Positions 8,409 through 16,713 of a DNA stretch of 64,000 nt are shown in pieces. Where the stretch lies: assembly GCF_009789675.1 (NCBI RefSeq), contig NZ_CP046916.1:496001-560000 (forward strand), in the 5' to 3' direction. Each line of letters starts with the position of its first letter. Within the stretch, counting starts at the first letter, position 1. The translations under genes were made by a program, and so were the position numbers. The notes beneath the pieces are model-generated. The model was given only the letters and a program-made list of their open reading frames with translations. It searched no databases and was not told the DNA's origin. The stretch is from Paraburkholderia acidisoli. Lineage in GTDB: Bacteria > Pseudomonadota > Gammaproteobacteria > Burkholderiales > Burkholderiaceae.

Positions 8409-9485
8409 ATGCAAGCACAGGGCACACAAGCATTGCTCGTTGTCGGCACGTATACCTTGCCCATGCCGCACGTGAACGGGCAGGGTAAGGGCCTGTACGT
8501 ACTCGGCTTCGATACCGCCACTGGCCGGTTGAGCGAGCGGTCGATCCAGGAGGCGGTCAATCCTTCGTACGTCGCGTTGTCGGCCGATCGCCGGCGTCTA
8601 TACGCGGTGCGCGAAGTCGATGGCAACGACGGTCCGGGCGTGAGCACGTTCGAACTCGATCCGCGCACGGGCGCGCTGCGTCTGTTGAACGACACGCCCA
8701 CGCCCGGCGGCTGGCCGTGCCATGTTTCCGTCGACAACGATGTGTCGCTGCTGCTCGTTTCGAACTACGCGACCGGTGAAGTGCTGCGATACCGGCTCGA
8801 CGCGCAGGGTGTGCCCGCCGAGGCGCCCCAGTTGCTGAAGCGCGAAGGCAGCGGCCCCAATGCGGCCCGTCAGGACGGCCCGCACGCGCATTGCGCGCTC
8901 GTGAGCCCCGACAAGCGGCATGTCTATCTTGCCGACCTTGGTATCGACGGCGTGGTCCGGCACCGGCTGACGGATGGCGCGCTCGACGAAGCGATCGACA
9001 CGGTGCTGCCCGCCGCGGCGGGCGCCGGGCCGCGGCATCTGGTGTTCACCCTGTCCGGCAAGCACCTGCTCGTCAACTACGAGTTGTCGTCGACAGTCCG
9101 CATGTATGCGCTCGACGAAACCGAACCGCGCCTCGTTGGCGAAATCTCCACGCTGCCCGAGCTTTTCAAGGGGGAAAGCGCGACGGGCGGCATGCGCCTG
9201 CACCCGTCCGGCAAGTTCGTCTATGTCGGTAATCGTGGCCACGATTCGGTGTTCGCCGCCAGGATCGATGAAGCGGAAGGCACCCTCACGCCAATCGGTA
9301 CATGGGCTGTGGAAGGGCGAACGCCGCGCGATCTTCGTGTCTCGCCCGACGGGACATTTCTGCTGGCCGCTTCCCAGGATGACGGCTTCATCCGCGTGTT
9401 CTCCATCGACCCGCAAACCGGCGCGCTGAGCGACACGGGCCACACCCACGCGATTCCCTCGGCCGTTTGCATCGAATTCATTTAA
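8409..9485 (+). CDS. Lactonase family beta-propeller protein (6-phosphogluconolactonase/YbhE-like)
   Basis: A 358-residue protein with repeated blade motifs such as GKGLYVLGFDTATGRL, NPSYVALSADRRRLYAV, DGPHAHCALVSPDKRHVYLADLG and HPSGKFVYVGNRGHDS, characteristic of the seven-bladed lactonase (PF10282) family. These cytoplasmic or secreted enzymes open sugar lactones such as 6-phosphogluconolactone or galactono/fucono-lactones; no signal peptide is seen here. The start is fixed by AAGGAG at 8394-8399, 9 bases before ATG. It is followed 13 bases later by a uronate-dehydrogenase-like gene, so hydrolysis of the lactone made by a sugar dehydrogenase in the same operon is the natural role. Confidence 0.88.
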   Translation: MQAQGTQALLVVGTYTLPMPHVNGQGKGLYVLGFDTATGRLSERSIQEAVNPSYVALSADRRRLYAVREVDGNDGPGVSTFELDPRTGALRLLNDTPTPGGWPCHVSVDNDVSLLLVSNYATGEVLRYRLDAQGVPAEAPQLLKREGSGPNAARQDGPHAHCALVSPDKRHVYLADLGIDGVVRHRLTDGALDEAIDTVLPAAAGAGPRHLVFTLSGKHLLVNYELSSTVRMYALDETEPRLVGEISTLPELFKGESATGGMRLHPSGKFVYVGNRGHDSVFAARIDEAEGTLTPIGTWAVEGRTPRDLRVSPDGTFLLAASQDDGFIRVFSIDPQTGALSDTGHTHAIPSAVCIEFI

Positions 9486-9498
9486 GGAAGGCGACACC

Positions 9499-10410
9499 AT
9501 GAATCATCCAATCCCTCGCTGCGTGATGGTGACGGGTGCAGGCGGCAACCTCGGGCACAAGGTCGTCGAAGCGCTGGCGCGAACCGACTGGTGCGAGCTG
9601 GTTGTCGGCATCGACCGCAGCGGCGATTACTCGAAGTTCTCCGACGTCGCCCGCAAACGCCTGCGCCTCGTTCAGGGCGACCTGACGCTGCGCTCCGGCG
9701 AGTGGACGCGCGCCATGGAGGAAGTGGACGCCGTCATCCACTTCGCCGCGCTCAACCCGGTGCCGGACTCTTCGTGGCCGGATTCCCTCGCGTCGTACGA
9801 GATGACCTCGAACCTCTTGATGGAATGTGTGCGCGCGGGCGTCGGCCGGTTTGTTTTTGCTTCGTCCAATCACACGATGGGTGCCTATAAAGACATGCCG
9901 TTGGCCGCGAAAATGGGTCCCGGCCGTCTGACGACCCGTATCGCGACGGCGCCGGGCACGAAATGGCACGATGGCACGCGCGAGTTGCATTCGCTCGCGT
10001 ACGGCACGGCGAAGGTGATGGGCGAGAAGCAGTGTGCTGCGGTCGCGGAACTCTCGGGCGGCAAGCTCAGTACCGTGTCCGTGCGAGTCGGCTGGGCGCT
10101 GACGGGCGAGAACCGTGCGCGCGATATCACGCACTCCGGTTCGCCCGCATCCACATCCGACGTGTCGACGCTCGACGACGAAGCGCGTCGCGCGCTGCGC
10201 TGGTTCCGCAACATGTGGCTCTCCAATCGGGATCTGGATCAGCTGTTCATCCGTTCCGTTCTCGCGCCGAGCGATCAGTGGCCTTCGCAGGCCATCATCG
10301 TGAACGGCGTATCGAATAACGAGGGCATGGACTGGGACCTGAGCGACGCCACCGCGTATCTCGGGTATCACCCCGAGGACGATGCGTACCGGGACATTGC
10401 AAGGTCATAA
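9499..10410 (+). CDS. Extended SDR, NAD-dependent epimerase/uronate dehydrogenase-like
   Basis: A 303-residue extended short-chain dehydrogenase. The NAD motif TGAGGNLG is at residues 12-19, an acidic residue ends the second strand (GIDRS), HFAALNP follows beta4, the active-site YGTAK lies near residue 168, and the C-terminus WDLSDATAYLGYHPEDD has the form typical of uronate dehydrogenases and nucleotide-sugar epimerases. With the lactonase just upstream, a uronate or aldose dehydrogenase producing an aldonolactone is plausible, but a 4-epimerase cannot be excluded. It is 13 bases downstream of the lactonase and about 10 bases upstream of the hydroxyacid oxidase. Confidence 0.85.
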   Translation: MNHPIPRCVMVTGAGGNLGHKVVEALARTDWCELVVGIDRSGDYSKFSDVARKRLRLVQGDLTLRSGEWTRAMEEVDAVIHFAALNPVPDSSWPDSLASYEMTSNLLMECVRAGVGRFVFASSNHTMGAYKDMPLAAKMGPGRLTTRIATAPGTKWHDGTRELHSLAYGTAKVMGEKQCAAVAELSGGKLSTVSVRVGWALTGENRARDITHSGSPASTSDVSTLDDEARRALRWFRNMWLSNRDLDQLFIRSVLAPSDQWPSQAIIVNGVSNNEGMDWDLSDATAYLGYHPEDDAYRDIARS

Positions 10411-10419
10411 CGGAATCCC

Positions 10420-11649
10420 GTGCCCATGACCATCTCGAATATTGAAGACCTGCGTCGCGAAGCGCGGCGCAAGCTGCCGAGAATGTTTTTCGATTACATC
10501 GACGGCGGCGCCTTTTCAGAGCACACGCTCACGCGCAACACCGAAGACTTCGACCAGTGGACGCTGGAGCAGCGCGTGCTCGTCGATCTGTCGAAACGCG
10601 ATCTGTCCGCCGAATTTCTCGGCGCGCGTTATTCGATGCCGGCCATGCTCGCCCCGGTGGGATTCGCGGGATCGTTCTGGCCGGACGGCGAGGTGCAAGC
10701 CGCACTCGCGGCGACGGACGCGGGCATTCCGATGTGCCTTTCCACGTTCTCGGTGAATTCGATCGAGGAAGTGGGCGCCGTCATGCCACGGGGTCTCGCC
10801 ATGCAGCTCTACGTGTTCAAGGACCGGGAGCTGGCCTCGGAGATCATCCGGCGCGCGTGGAAGGTGGGCGTCACCACGCTGTTCCTCACGGCGGATACGA
10901 ATGTCTCTTCCGTGCGCGAGCGCGATACCCGCAATGGTTTTCGTACGTCTTCGTCGCTTAATCTGAGTACCGTGCTCGACCTGCTCTCGCGGCCCGCGTG
11001 GTGCGTTCGAATGGGGCTGCATGGGCGGCTGATGCTCGGCAACGTCAAGGGCAAGCCCGGCGTGCCGGGCAATCTGATGGCGCAGGCGGCCTATCTGTCG
11101 GCCAATGTCGACCCGAGCATGAGCTGGTCGGACCTTGCCTGGTTACGCCAGCAATGGCCCGGCAAGCTCGTCGTCAAAGGCGTGCTGTCGATCGAGGACG
11201 CCGGCAGGGCGCTGGACGGCGGCGCGGACGGCGTGTGCGTGTCGAATCACGGCGGACGGCAACTGGACGGCGCGCGTTCGACGATTTCCATGCTGCCCGA
11301 GATCGCCCGTTTCGTTGCCGGCCGCGCCGAGATACTGCTCGACAGCGGCATTCGCCGCGGCAGTCATATTGTCAAGGCGATCGGTCTGGGCGCAGACGCC
11401 GTTCTGCTGGGTCGCGCCTACGCGTATGGGCTTGGCGCGTCGGGCCGCAAAGGGGTTCGGCAGGCGATCGAATTGCTGCGCACGGAAACCGAACTGACGC
11501 TCGCGTTGATGGGCATGTGCTCTATCGACGAACTACGCGCGAATCGTGGCGCCGTGCGACGCCTCGCTGGCGAGCGTTCGGCGGCTGCGCGTTCCCCCGC
11601 TGAACGTGTGCGCGATGCCGCTGAAAACGAGGTAACGGCGGATCGGTAA
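10420..11649 (+). CDS. FMN-dependent alpha-hydroxy acid oxidase/dehydrogenase (LldD-like)
   Basis: A TIM-barrel flavoprotein of about 408 residues. It contains the N-terminal RRKLPRMFFDYIDGGAFSE segment, the FMN-contacting MLAPVGFAG, the lysine strand VVKGVLSIEDA, the active-site block SNHGGRQLDGARST with the catalytic His, and the FMN phosphate loop LLDSGIRRGSHIVKAIGLGADAV (given here in two parts of one motif). The family oxidises L-lactate, glycolate, mandelate or other 2-hydroxy acids to 2-oxo acids. Two starts are possible, GTG 10420 or ATG 10426; no strong ribosome site decides. In this operon a sugar-derived 2-hydroxy acid, or lactaldehyde/lactate from a deoxy sugar, could be the substrate. 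The C-terminal 30 residues are rich in Arg/Ala and variable. Confidence 0.88.
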   Translation: MPMTISNIEDLRREARRKLPRMFFDYIDGGAFSEHTLTRNTEDFDQWTLEQRVLVDLSKRDLSAEFLGARYSMPAMLAPVGFAGSFWPDGEVQAALAATDAGIPMCLSTFSVNSIEEVGAVMPRGLAMQLYVFKDRELASEIIRRAWKVGVTTLFLTADTNVSSVRERDTRNGFRTSSSLNLSTVLDLLSRPAWCVRMGLHGRLMLGNVKGKPGVPGNLMAQAAYLSANVDPSMSWSDLAWLRQQWPGKLVVKGVLSIEDAGRALDGGADGVCVSNHGGRQLDGARSTISMLPEIARFVAGRAEILLDSGIRRGSHIVKAIGLGADAVLLGRAYAYGLGASGRKGVRQAIELLRTETELTLALMGMCSIDELRANRGAVRRLAGERSAAARSPAERVRDAAENEVTADR

Positions 11650-11704
11650 AGGATCGGTAAACATCGAGAATCACGTCCCCCAAATCAAACACTGGAGAAG
11701 AGCA

Positions 11705-12232
11705 ATGGCTGAAACTGTTGAGAAGTATTCGCCCATGACGCCGTATCAACTTCCTTTCCCCAAAGAGGCGCAGAAGGAAGTCGTCGTTCCCATGGCGATT
11801 CCGGAAGACGAGCGTGTGTGGGTGCCGCAAGCGGATAATGTTTCGTTTCGCCCGCTCTGCCTGAACGCATCGCAGGGGTACTGGATGAACCTGCTGCGGG
11901 TGCGCAAGTCGGGCGTGTTGAGCCGGCATCGTCACCCGCAAGGCGTGCATGGCATGGTGCTCAAAGGGCGCTGGAAGTATCTCGAACACGAATGGACCGC
12001 CACCGAAGGCAGCTATGTCTACGAACCGCCGGGCGAAACGCATACGCTCTATGTGCCGGAAGACGTGGAAGAAATGATCACGTATTTCCAGGTCAATGGC
12101 GTGATGTTCTACTGCGACCCCTACGGCAACTATACCGGCTACGAAGACGTGTTCACGAAGATCGACATGTGCCGCAAGCACTACACGGAGGTTGGCCTCG
12201 GCGCCGACTACGTCGATCAATTCATTCGATAG
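11705..12232 (+). CDS. Cupin protein of the 2,4'-dihydroxyacetophenone dioxygenase-like family
   Basis: A 175-residue single-cupin protein. The metal-binding motifs are clear: SRHRHPQGVHG near residues 77-87, a Glu further on (EHEW), and PPGETHTLYVPE near 113-124. The sequence order and spacing resemble 2,4'-dihydroxyacetophenone dioxygenases and ChrR-type cupins, which bind Fe or Zn; the former cleave a carbon-carbon bond next to a ketone. GGAG at 11694-11697 lies 7 bases before the ATG. A dioxygenase-like cupin inside a sugar-acid operon is unexpected; it might instead act as an isomerase, dehydratase or lactone-processing enzyme. It follows the hydroxyacid oxidase by 55 bases on the same strand. 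Confidence 0.8.
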   Translation: MAETVEKYSPMTPYQLPFPKEAQKEVVVPMAIPEDERVWVPQADNVSFRPLCLNASQGYWMNLLRVRKSGVLSRHRHPQGVHGMVLKGRWKYLEHEWTATEGSYVYEPPGETHTLYVPEDVEEMITYFQVNGVMFYCDPYGNYTGYEDVFTKIDMCRKHYTEVGLGADYVDQFIR

Positions 12233-12271
12233 CGCGTACGAGAGAGTCAATCATTTCTCGTAGATTAATTG

Positions 12272-12286
12272 TGTAGCACTACTACA
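12272..12286. promoter_or_regulatory. Inverted repeat TGTAG-CACTA-CTACA, possible operator
   Basis: A perfect 5-base inverted repeat with a 5-base spacer in the AT-rich 85-base gap between the cupin gene and the SDR-DgoK-DgoA genes. The gap and the local AT-richness suggest an internal promoter, and the dyad could be a site for one of the two GntR regulators nearby. I found no second copy of the same dyad, so this is weak. Confidence 0.25.
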
Positions 12287-12317
12287 TTGATTGAATTTGG
12301 TACTTTTCGGACCTGAT

Positions 12318-13046
12318 ATGACGTTCAAAGAGAATTTGCTCGAAGGGAAGGTCGCGCTCGTTACGGGCGGGCGTTCTGGCATCGGTGCCGCTATCGCCAA
12401 TCACCTTGCGCGGCTCGGCGCGAAAGTGGTCGCTGCGGGATTGCCGCAACCGGAAAGCGCGCCGAAAGCGCTCGACGGAGGGATCGAGGAGATCGCACTC
12501 GACGTCTGCTCGGACGCCGATGTCACCGCCGTATTGAGTCGGTTCGAGCGCCTCGACATCCTGGTGAATTGCGCGGGCGTGATCCGTCGCGGCGATGAGC
12601 ACGAAGTCGAAGTGTTCGAGAAGGTGCTCGACATCAACCTGAATGGAACGATGCGAGCCTGCGCCGGCGCACGGAAGCTGCTGAAGGAGTCGTCGGGGTG
12701 TATCGTGAATACCGCTTCCATGCTGAGTTTTTTCGGCGGCGGCCTGGTGCCCGCTTACAGTGCGAGCAAAGGCGGCGTTGCGCAACTGACCAAATCCCTT
12801 GCGATTGCCTATGCCGCAGACGGCATTCGTGTGAACGCCGTGGCGCCTGGCTGGATTGCCACGCCACTGACTCAGGCACTGCAAAACGACGAAGACCGTT
12901 CGAAAGCCATTCTCGGCAGGACGCCGCTCGGGCGTTGGGGTACGCCTGAAGAAGTCGCACAGGTGGCCACGTTTCTCTGCACGCCTGCCGCATCGTTCAT
13001 GACGGCGTCGATTGTTCCGGTCGATGGCGGCTATCTCGTTGCTTGA
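12318..13046 (+). CDS. SDR family oxidoreductase
   Basis: A classical SDR of 242 residues. It has TGGRSGIG near the N-terminus, NCAGV after beta4, a catalytic Ser in NTASMLSFF, YSASKGG as the active-site Tyr/Lys and the C-terminal VPVDGGYLVA. It resembles the SDR at 319-1071 in length and in its final motif, and both probably act on sugars or sugar acids. ATG 12318 is preferred over an in-frame TTG at 12291, which lies inside the AT-rich promoter-like stretch. The stop codon is followed within 15 bases by the DgoK start, so it is probably co-transcribed with dgoK and dgoA and supplies or reduces an intermediate of that route. Confidence 0.88.
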   Translation: MTFKENLLEGKVALVTGGRSGIGAAIANHLARLGAKVVAAGLPQPESAPKALDGGIEEIALDVCSDADVTAVLSRFERLDILVNCAGVIRRGDEHEVEVFEKVLDINLNGTMRACAGARKLLKESSGCIVNTASMLSFFGGGLVPAYSASKGGVAQLTKSLAIAYAADGIRVNAVAPGWIATPLTQALQNDEDRSKAILGRTPLGRWGTPEEVAQVATFLCTPAASFMTASIVPVDGGYLVA

Positions 13047-13057
13047 CCTATCACGCC

Positions 13058-14107
13058 ATGGCTTCCAGGAAACTGACTGAATCGACGGTACCTTCCATGC
13101 GCGAGAAATCCACCGGCACACCCGTGCTCATCGGGCTCGATTGGGGGACATCGTCGTTACGCGCCTACCTCTTTGATGCCACAGGCGCGGTGATCGATCG
13201 CCGCCATTCGGACAACGGCATCATGCGCTTGCCGAAACCGCGTGAGGTCGGTGGTTTCGACGCGGCATTCGAAGCCATCTGCGGAGACTGGCTGGAGAGC
13301 CACGATTTGCCGGTCGTCGCAGCGGGTATGGTCGGCAGCGCACAAGGCTGGATGGAGGCGCCGTATGTGAGCGCTCCGGTCAACCGCGCGCCGCTGGCCG
13401 CCGCGCTTGCCACGGTCGAGTCTTCGCGAGGCGTGACGGTGCGGATCGTGCCGGGCGTCATTGCTCACGGCGCGGCCCCGAATGTGATGCGCGGAGAAGA
13501 AACGCAAATCTTCGGCGCGTTGGTGGCGCACCCGGAACTCGCACAGCGCGGCAAAACGTTGATCGGCTTGCCGGGAACGCATGCTAAATGGGCGTTCGTG
13601 GTCGATGGGAAGATCGAACGCTTTCTGACTTTCATGACCGGAGAGGTGTTCGGCGTCCTGCGGGATTACTCGATCCTGGGGCGCACGATGCATCCGTGCC
13701 CGGACACCCACGACTCCGCTTTCTTGCGGGGCGTCGAGACGGCGAAGGAGCACGGCGAAGCGGGTGTGCTCGCAACCATGTTCAGCGCGCGGACATTGGG
13801 GTTGACCGGCGAGTTGCCGCCCGAGGAGCAGTCCGACTACCTTTCGGGGGTGCTGATCGCGCACGAGCTGCTCGGTTTGCAAAGTCATCTCGCGGCCGAA
13901 GATTCGACGTTGTCCGACTGGGCCCTGGCGTTGATCGGTCAGTCCGCGCTCTCCCAAAGATACGCGACGGCGCTGGGTCGGTTAGGTTGCGTTGACGTAC
14001 GCGTGCTGCACGGAACCACGGAATGCGGTCTTTTTCAAATTGCTCGCGATTCCGGCCTGCTATCGCCGTCGCCAACGTGCGCAGGGCAAGTCGGGGCAAA
14101 CCAATGA
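13058..14107 (+). CDS. dgoK: 2-dehydro-3-deoxygalactonokinase
   Basis: The protein of about 349 residues carries the DgoK hallmarks: LIGLDWGTSSLRAYLFD near the N-terminus (the phosphate-1 loop of this kinase clan), AAGMVGSAQGWMEAPYV, and GLPGTHAKWAFV. The enzyme phosphorylates 2-keto-3-deoxygalactonate with ATP in the De Ley-Doudoroff pathway. The start is uncertain: ATG 13058 and ATG 13097 are both in frame and neither has a good ribosome site; a TTG at 13043 overlapping the upstream stop would imply coupling. The 3' end overlaps dgoA by ATGA, the usual coupling of kinase and aldolase. Confidence 0.9.
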   Translation: MASRKLTESTVPSMREKSTGTPVLIGLDWGTSSLRAYLFDATGAVIDRRHSDNGIMRLPKPREVGGFDAAFEAICGDWLESHDLPVVAAGMVGSAQGWMEAPYVSAPVNRAPLAAALATVESSRGVTVRIVPGVIAHGAAPNVMRGEETQIFGALVAHPELAQRGKTLIGLPGTHAKWAFVVDGKIERFLTFMTGEVFGVLRDYSILGRTMHPCPDTHDSAFLRGVETAKEHGEAGVLATMFSARTLGLTGELPPEEQSDYLSGVLIAHELLGLQSHLAAEDSTLSDWALALIGQSALSQRYATALGRLGCVDVRVLHGTTECGLFQIARDSGLLSPSPTCAGQVGANQ

Positions 14108-14784
14108 CGACGCACAGCTTATCGAACGATCCCCGGCAAGCGGGCACTCGCGCCAGATTCGACACGGCGCTCAGTGCATGCCCGCTGATCGCCATCCTTC
14201 GCGGTATCGAATGCGGCGAGGCCGCCGCCCACGCAAGCGCCTTATACGAGGCGGGATTTCGTGTGATCGAGGTGCCGCTGAATTCGCCTTCTCCCTTGGA
14301 CAGCATCGAGGCAATCCGCAAAACGTTGCCTCCCGACGCCATCGTGGGTGCCGGTACGGTGTTGACACGAGCGGAAGTGCTGGGCGTAAGCGACGCCGGC
14401 GGGGAATTGATCGTCATGCCGCACAGCGACCCCGAGGTGCTGGCGGCCGCGGTTGAGTGCGGCCTCGTCACCGCGCCGGGCGTTGCGACGCCAACCGAGG
14501 CGTTCGCGGCGCTCAAATCGGGCGCCGACGCGCTCAAGCTATTCCCGTTCGAGCAACTCGGTCACCGCGTGCTAAAGGCGTGGCGCAGCGTCATGAATCC
14601 AGGTATCGCGCTGATTCCAGTGGGCGGCGTTCGGCCCGAGGACGTTGGCGCTTTGCTCAAGGCTGGAGCGAGGGGCCTGGGATTGGGTTCAGGCTTGTAC
14701 CGGTCGGGCCAGACTGTCGACGCTACGCGCGCGACCGCGCAGGCTTACGTTGCCGCATGCGAAGGCGCGCGTTTCACCGCATAG
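14104..14784 (+). CDS. dgoA: 2-dehydro-3-deoxy-6-phosphogalactonate aldolase
   Basis: A 226-residue class I aldolase of the KDPG/KDPGal family. It contains PLIAILRGIECGEA with the conserved Glu-like entry strand and Arg, FRVIEVPLNSP, the IVGAGTVLT segment, PGVATPTEAFAA, and the Schiff-base lysine in ADALKLFPFEQLG (LKLFP motif), followed by PVGGVRP. It cleaves 2-keto-3-deoxy-6-phosphogalactonate to pyruvate and glyceraldehyde 3-phosphate. The start ATG overlaps the DgoK stop. With dgoK it forms the lower half of galactonate catabolism; the upper dehydratase is not in the window. Confidence 0.93.
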   Translation: MTTHSLSNDPRQAGTRARFDTALSACPLIAILRGIECGEAAAHASALYEAGFRVIEVPLNSPSPLDSIEAIRKTLPPDAIVGAGTVLTRAEVLGVSDAGGELIVMPHSDPEVLAAAVECGLVTAPGVATPTEAFAALKSGADALKLFPFEQLGHRVLKAWRSVMNPGIALIPVGGVRPEDVGALLKAGARGLGLGSGLYRSGQTVDATRATAQAYVAACEGARFTA

Positions 14785-14830
14785 GCAGCATGCCGTGCCT
14801 GCTCGCTTCGAACAGGTATTTCGGCTTGCC

Positions 14831-15571
14831 CTAGGACGTCTTCGGCGGTGTTGCCAGTCGTTGTCGACCATGCGTGATTTCCGATCCCGGCATGGCGCCT
14901 TTCGGTGGGGTCGTCTGGATGGTATCGACCATATGCGTAAAGCTTTGCCGGGTACGGCCGATGTGTTTGTCGATCAAATCGAGCGTCTGCGCGATGTCGC
15001 CGCTTCGCGCGGCGGCGGCAATTTGCTGATGCTCGTCGAAGCTAAGGTCGGTGTGCCGCGGTCGTACGGCAAGGTGCGTGCGCAACGCGGCGATCTTGCC
15101 GCTGTGAATGGCATACGTGCTGGCCATCAGTTGATTGCCGCAAAACTCGAAGAAACACTGATGAAAAGCGGTGTCGCATTCGAGGTAGAGACGCGCATCC
15201 CCCTTGGCGCGCGCATCGGTCATGCGTTGTACGATCTCGTCGAGTTTATCGGCGAAGCCCGCGCCGCCCCGTTGAATCGCGTGCGTGATCGCGGTGCCTT
15301 CGAGCGCTTGCCGCAGTTCGCACAGTTCACGGACCTCGACTTCGTTAGGCAGAAATACCGTAGCGCCGCGTTGCGGGAGCACTTTCACCAGGCCTTCCAT
15401 TCTTAGCAGCGACAAGGCCTCGCGAACCGGTGTTTTGGACACGTGCAATATCTCAGCCAGAACACGCTCGGACAAAGGTTGGCCTAATTCATAGTCGCCG
15501 CGGACAATCGCCGCGCGCACTTTGGCGGCCACGGTCTCGGCGAGGGATGTGCTGCGTTCGATGGGCTCCAT
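14831..15571 (-). CDS. GntR family transcriptional regulator (FadR/FCD subfamily)
   Basis: A 246-residue regulator. Residues 1-70 hold the winged helix (ETVAAKVRAAIVRGDYELG, recognition region LHVSKTPVREALSLLRMEG and wing VLPQRGATVFLP), followed by an FCD domain with LRQALEGTAITHA, DTAFHQCFF and HTDLSFDEHQQIAAA, whose Asp/His residues usually coordinate a metal and an acid ligand. The start MEPIERSTS is preferred over upstream in-frame codons because it begins just before the DNA-binding domain. It is convergent with dgoA and lies downstream of the second sugar ABC operon, whose promoter region has a matching-sized inverted repeat at 19338-19356. Confidence 0.9.
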   Translation of the reverse strand: MEPIERSTSLAETVAAKVRAAIVRGDYELGQPLSERVLAEILHVSKTPVREALSLLRMEGLVKVLPQRGATVFLPNEVEVRELCELRQALEGTAITHAIQRGGAGFADKLDEIVQRMTDARAKGDARLYLECDTAFHQCFFEFCGNQLMASTYAIHSGKIAALRTHLAVRPRHTDLSFDEHQQIAAAARSGDIAQTLDLIDKHIGRTRQSFTHMVDTIQTTPPKGAMPGSEITHGRQRLATPPKTS

Positions 15572-15650
15572 CAGATTCGTCCAGTTTAAGGCAGGGCAAT
15601 CATACGTCAGAACGGCTACGGAGGGGACTGACGATCCTTTCGGTTGCAGT

Positions 15651-15678
15651 GAGCGGACCACCGGCAAGCGGTCCGCTC
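15651..15678 (-). terminator. Hairpin downstream of second sugar permease gene
   Basis: Perfect 9-base arms GAGCGGACC / GGTCCGCTC around a 10-base loop, 25 bases beyond the permease stop on the minus strand and before the GntR gene. There is no clear U-tract, so it may slow or end transcription only partly, or be a processing stem that separates the transporter transcript from the regulator. Confidence 0.45.
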
Positions 15679-15702
15679 GGCCCGTGAAAATGGCAAGGGC
15701 AA

Positions 15703-16713
15703 TCAGGCGTTGCCGCGTTCCGTGACCTGGCTAAGCATGACCGCGCCCACGATCAGGGCGCCGCGAACCACGTACTGCCAGTATTCGGAAACATTCAGCA
15801 AGGTCATGCCGTTCCCGATGACGCCAAGAAACAGCACGCCGATAAACGTCCCCCAGATCCGGCCCTTGCCGCCGAACAGGCTGGTCCCGCCGATAATGGT
15901 CGCGGCGATCACATCGAGCTCCATACCCGTCGCTGTCGTGCCCGTGCCGGAGCCGATTTGCGATGCAATGAGAATGCCGCTGAGCGCTGCGAGTGCACCG
16001 GTCAGAACGAGCGTCGCCGTTTTGACGAGCGATACCTTAATGCCGGAAAGACGGGCCGCTTCGGCATTGCCGCCCACGGCATAGACCGCCCGTCCGAAAG
16101 TCGTATAGGTCATGACGAAATGCATGACGAGCACCACGGCAACAAAAACGAACGCCGGAAACGGTAAGCCGAAAAGGGCGCCGTTCCCCACGAAATCGAA
16201 CCAACCGGGGAACGTGGCCAGAGGATAGCCGCCGGTGATGAGATTGGCCGCGCCGCGTAGCGCGGCAAACAAACCCAGTGTCGTGATGAAGGTCGGAACG
16301 TTGAAAGCGGCTTTCATGATTCCGCTGAATGCGCCGCACATCATGCCTGCGACGATTGCCGCGAGCGAGCCGAGGATGACGGCCGCCACGCTGCCGATCA
16401 ACGGCGTGCAGGTGCCCACCACCCACGCGAGAATGCAGCCGGAAAGTGCCATGCCGGACCCGACGGACAAGTCGATTTCCGCACAGATGATCACCGCGGT
16501 CATGCCGCACGCCACGATGCCCAGCATCGAAATGGCGCGCATGACGTTGAGCAGATTCGAAAACGTCGAAAAGCCCGGCGCGCAAAACGCGAGCATGATC
16601 GCCACCACGATCAGCACCATTTCGAGCATATAGCGGTAGAGCGTCGACCGGTTCGGCTGCCTGGCCGCCATCGTTGCCGTCGTGTTTGTCATTGCACTTC
16701 CCTTGGCGGTCAT
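15703..16713 (-). CDS. Sugar ABC transporter permease (RbsC-like)
   Basis: An inner-membrane permease of 336 residues with about ten hydrophobic spans and the family signature IICAEIDLSVGSGMALSG near residues 75-92, then FGRAVYAVGGNAEAARLSGI and the C-terminal IIGGTSLFGGKGRIWG coupling block. It forms the channel of the second ribose-type importer; here a single permease, presumably a homodimer, is present. The gene overlaps the end of the ATPase gene (ATGA, 16710-16713), indicating translational coupling. An in-frame ATG a few codons in (MTNTTATMAARQ) is an alternative start. Confidence 0.92.
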   Translation of the reverse strand: MTAKGSAMTNTTATMAARQPNRSTLYRYMLEMVLIVVAIMLAFCAPGFSTFSNLLNVMRAISMLGIVACGMTAVIICAEIDLSVGSGMALSGCILAWVVGTCTPLIGSVAAVILGSLAAIVAGMMCGAFSGIMKAAFNVPTFITTLGLFAALRGAANLITGGYPLATFPGWFDFVGNGALFGLPFPAFVFVAVVLVMHFVMTYTTFGRAVYAVGGNAEAARLSGIKVSLVKTATLVLTGALAALSGILIASQIGSGTGTTATGMELDVIAATIIGGTSLFGGKGRIWGTFIGVLFLGVIGNGMTLLNVSEYWQYVVRGALIVGAVMLSQVTERGNA

